A DNA stretch of 6,124 nucleotides, from positions 1 through 6,124 of the forward strand of contig CAJTMS010000077.1 of assembly GCA_910577155.1 (NCBI GenBank), given 5' to 3'. A model generated the notes under the pieces. It made no database searches. It saw only the letters and a list, made by a program, of their open reading frames with translations, and was not told the DNA's origin. The DNA is from an uncultured Mailhella sp. (lineage in GTDB: Bacteria > Desulfobacterota > Desulfovibrionia > Desulfovibrionales > Desulfovibrionaceae). Numbering within the stretch: position 1 is the first letter of the stretch; every line of letters begins with the position of its first letter. This document shows positions 5,813-6,124 of this stretch, in pieces. Position numbers and translations under genes: made by a program.

Positions 5813-5817
5813 GCGAC

Positions 5818-5872
5818 ACTGTCCTCCTTTGATTATAATTGACGAGCAAATTGAACACCAAAGAAGGACAGT
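5818..5872 (-). promoter_or_regulatory. Hairpin sequestering the tnpA ribosome-binding site
   Basis: Arms 5818-5831 and 5859-5872 are complementary over 14 bases. The single DNA mismatch (5826/5864) becomes a G-U pair in the minus-strand RNA. The arm nearer the gene contains the AAAGGAGG ribosome-binding site, so the folded mRNA would hide it. This is the known way IS200 keeps its transposase nearly silent. The loop is 27 bases. Confidence 0.8.
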
Positions 5873-5915
5873 CTTGTATCCAGAACAATTCCTGTTAACA
5901 GCAAGAATATTAATT

Positions 5916-5943
5916 CCCTTTATGGACAACGTCCATAACAGGG
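5916..5943. repeat. Bulged 12-bp hairpin in the IS200 left end
   Basis: CCCT (5916-5919) pairs with AGGG (5940-5943), and TTATGGAC (5920-5927) pairs with GTCCATAA (5931-5938) around a 3-base loop. C5939 is bulged. It lies between the end hairpin and the ribosome-binding-site hairpin and is probably part of the IS leader. Confidence 0.65.
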
Positions 5944-5955
5944 CTTTGAGGGGGA

Positions 5956-5978
5956 TTGGGGGAAATCATTTCCCCCAA
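5956..5978. repeat. Perfect 10-bp hairpin, probable IS200 left-end stem-loop
   Basis: TTGGGGGAAA (5956-5965) and TTTCCCCCAA (5969-5978) flank a 3-base loop. No T-run follows on either strand. IS200-type elements carry such a stem-loop just inside the left end, where it serves transposase recognition and, in IS200 itself, blocks transcription entering from outside. The position, about 145 bases upstream of tnpA, fits. Confidence 0.7.
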
Positions 5979-6050
5979 AGAAAATAAAAATTACAAATAT
6001 TATGCGGAAATGCTCTAAAGATTTTCATTCCAACGGCTTAACCGGTGTTC

Positions 6051-6072
6051 TTTTATACTAAAGCGTATAAAA
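6051..6072. repeat. AT-rich 8-bp inverted repeat next to the leftward terminator
   Basis: TTTTATAC (6051-6058) and GTATAAAA (6065-6072) flank a 6-base spacer. It partly overlaps the T-run of the terminator at 6069-6094. It may be part of a terminator complex or chance. The stretch 5979-6050 shows nothing I can name. Confidence 0.4.
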
Positions 6073-6094
6073 AAAGCCCGCTTATATGTGGGCT
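6069..6094 (-). terminator. Intrinsic terminator for a leftward gene beyond the right edge
   Basis: On the minus strand AGCCCAC (6088-6094) pairs with GCGGGCT (6075-6081), 7 bp with one G-U pair and a 6-base loop, followed by a T-run (6075-6069). It would end a transcript entering from the right. The last 30 bases of the window could hold the 3' end of that gene or its untranslated tail; no product can be read. Confidence 0.75.
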
Positions 6095-6124
6095 AAAAAA
6101 GTTTTGCTGATTTTTTACAAACAG

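Larger units (their letters stand above)
5738..5978 (-). mobile_element. Left-end remnant of an IS200-type (IS200/IS605 family) insertion sequence
   Basis: The minus strand carries, in order, a perfect 10-bp hairpin (5956-5978), a bulged 12-bp hairpin (5916-5943), a hairpin that covers the transposase ribosome-binding site (5818-5872), and the first codons of an IS200-type transposase (from 5812). Known IS200 elements have a left-end hairpin and a second structure hiding the transposase ribosome-binding site, so the order fits. The recognisable transposase ends near 5738, and everything downstream, including the catalytic part and the right end, is absent. These elements lack terminal inverted repeats and make no target duplication, so the true left end cannot be fixed; it is probably a few bases past 5978. 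The remnant lies about 75 bases after priA. It cannot move by itself. Confidence 0.8.

Noticed and set aside
5813..5929. N-terminal extension of the truncated transposase frame up to 5929
   Set aside because: The 39 extra codons cover the IS leader hairpin. IS200 transposases begin close to the LSHTKW motif, and AAAGGAGG sits just before the ATG at 5812.
5956..5978. Perfect hairpin read as an intrinsic terminator of priA
   Set aside because: No T-run follows on the plus strand, and its place upstream of the IS200 transposase explains it better as an IS end structure.

Overview
The window looks like chromosomal DNA of a member of the Desulfovibrionaceae (Desulfovibrio in the broad sense, or a relative such as Lawsonia or Bilophila). 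The main evidence is the two flagellins, whose N-terminal half and 'NDSDEDYYYI' middle match the flagellin type I know from that family. Moderate GC content and frequent AAA lysine codons suggest one of the less GC-rich lineages. The exact genus cannot be read from this sequence.

Layout. Positions 1-2198 hold two flagellin genes in tandem on the minus strand. The left one (1-741) runs off the window edge and lacks its C-terminal end. The right one (1311-2198) is complete, with a strong ribosome-binding site, a good sigma-28-type promoter match and a short terminator hairpin at its stop codon. Between them lie about 570 bases with no convincing gene. This gap is unusually rich in inverted repeats, with several arms of 10-13 bp. 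Positions 2199-2449 are a divergent intergenic region serving the right flagellin and panB.

Positions 2450-5664, plus strand, hold panB (ketopantoate hydroxymethyltransferase, pantothenate/CoA synthesis) and, 17 bases later, priA (primosomal helicase PriA, replication restart). They are probably co-transcribed, and priA has no usable Shine-Dalgarno sequence of its own. The two products have unrelated jobs, so this is shared transcription rather than a pathway.

Positions about 5738-5980 hold the left part of an IS200-type insertion sequence on the minus strand. It keeps the start of the transposase gene, a hairpin that would bury its ribosome-binding site, and further left-end hairpins. The catalytic part of the transposase is gone. 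The last 140 bases hold only an AT-rich inverted repeat and a leftward terminator for a gene beyond the right edge.

I see no defence system, CRISPR array, tRNA or rRNA. The parts most worth a second look are the structured DNA between the flagellins, possible CsrA-type control sites in the flagellin leaders, and the IS200 remnant.
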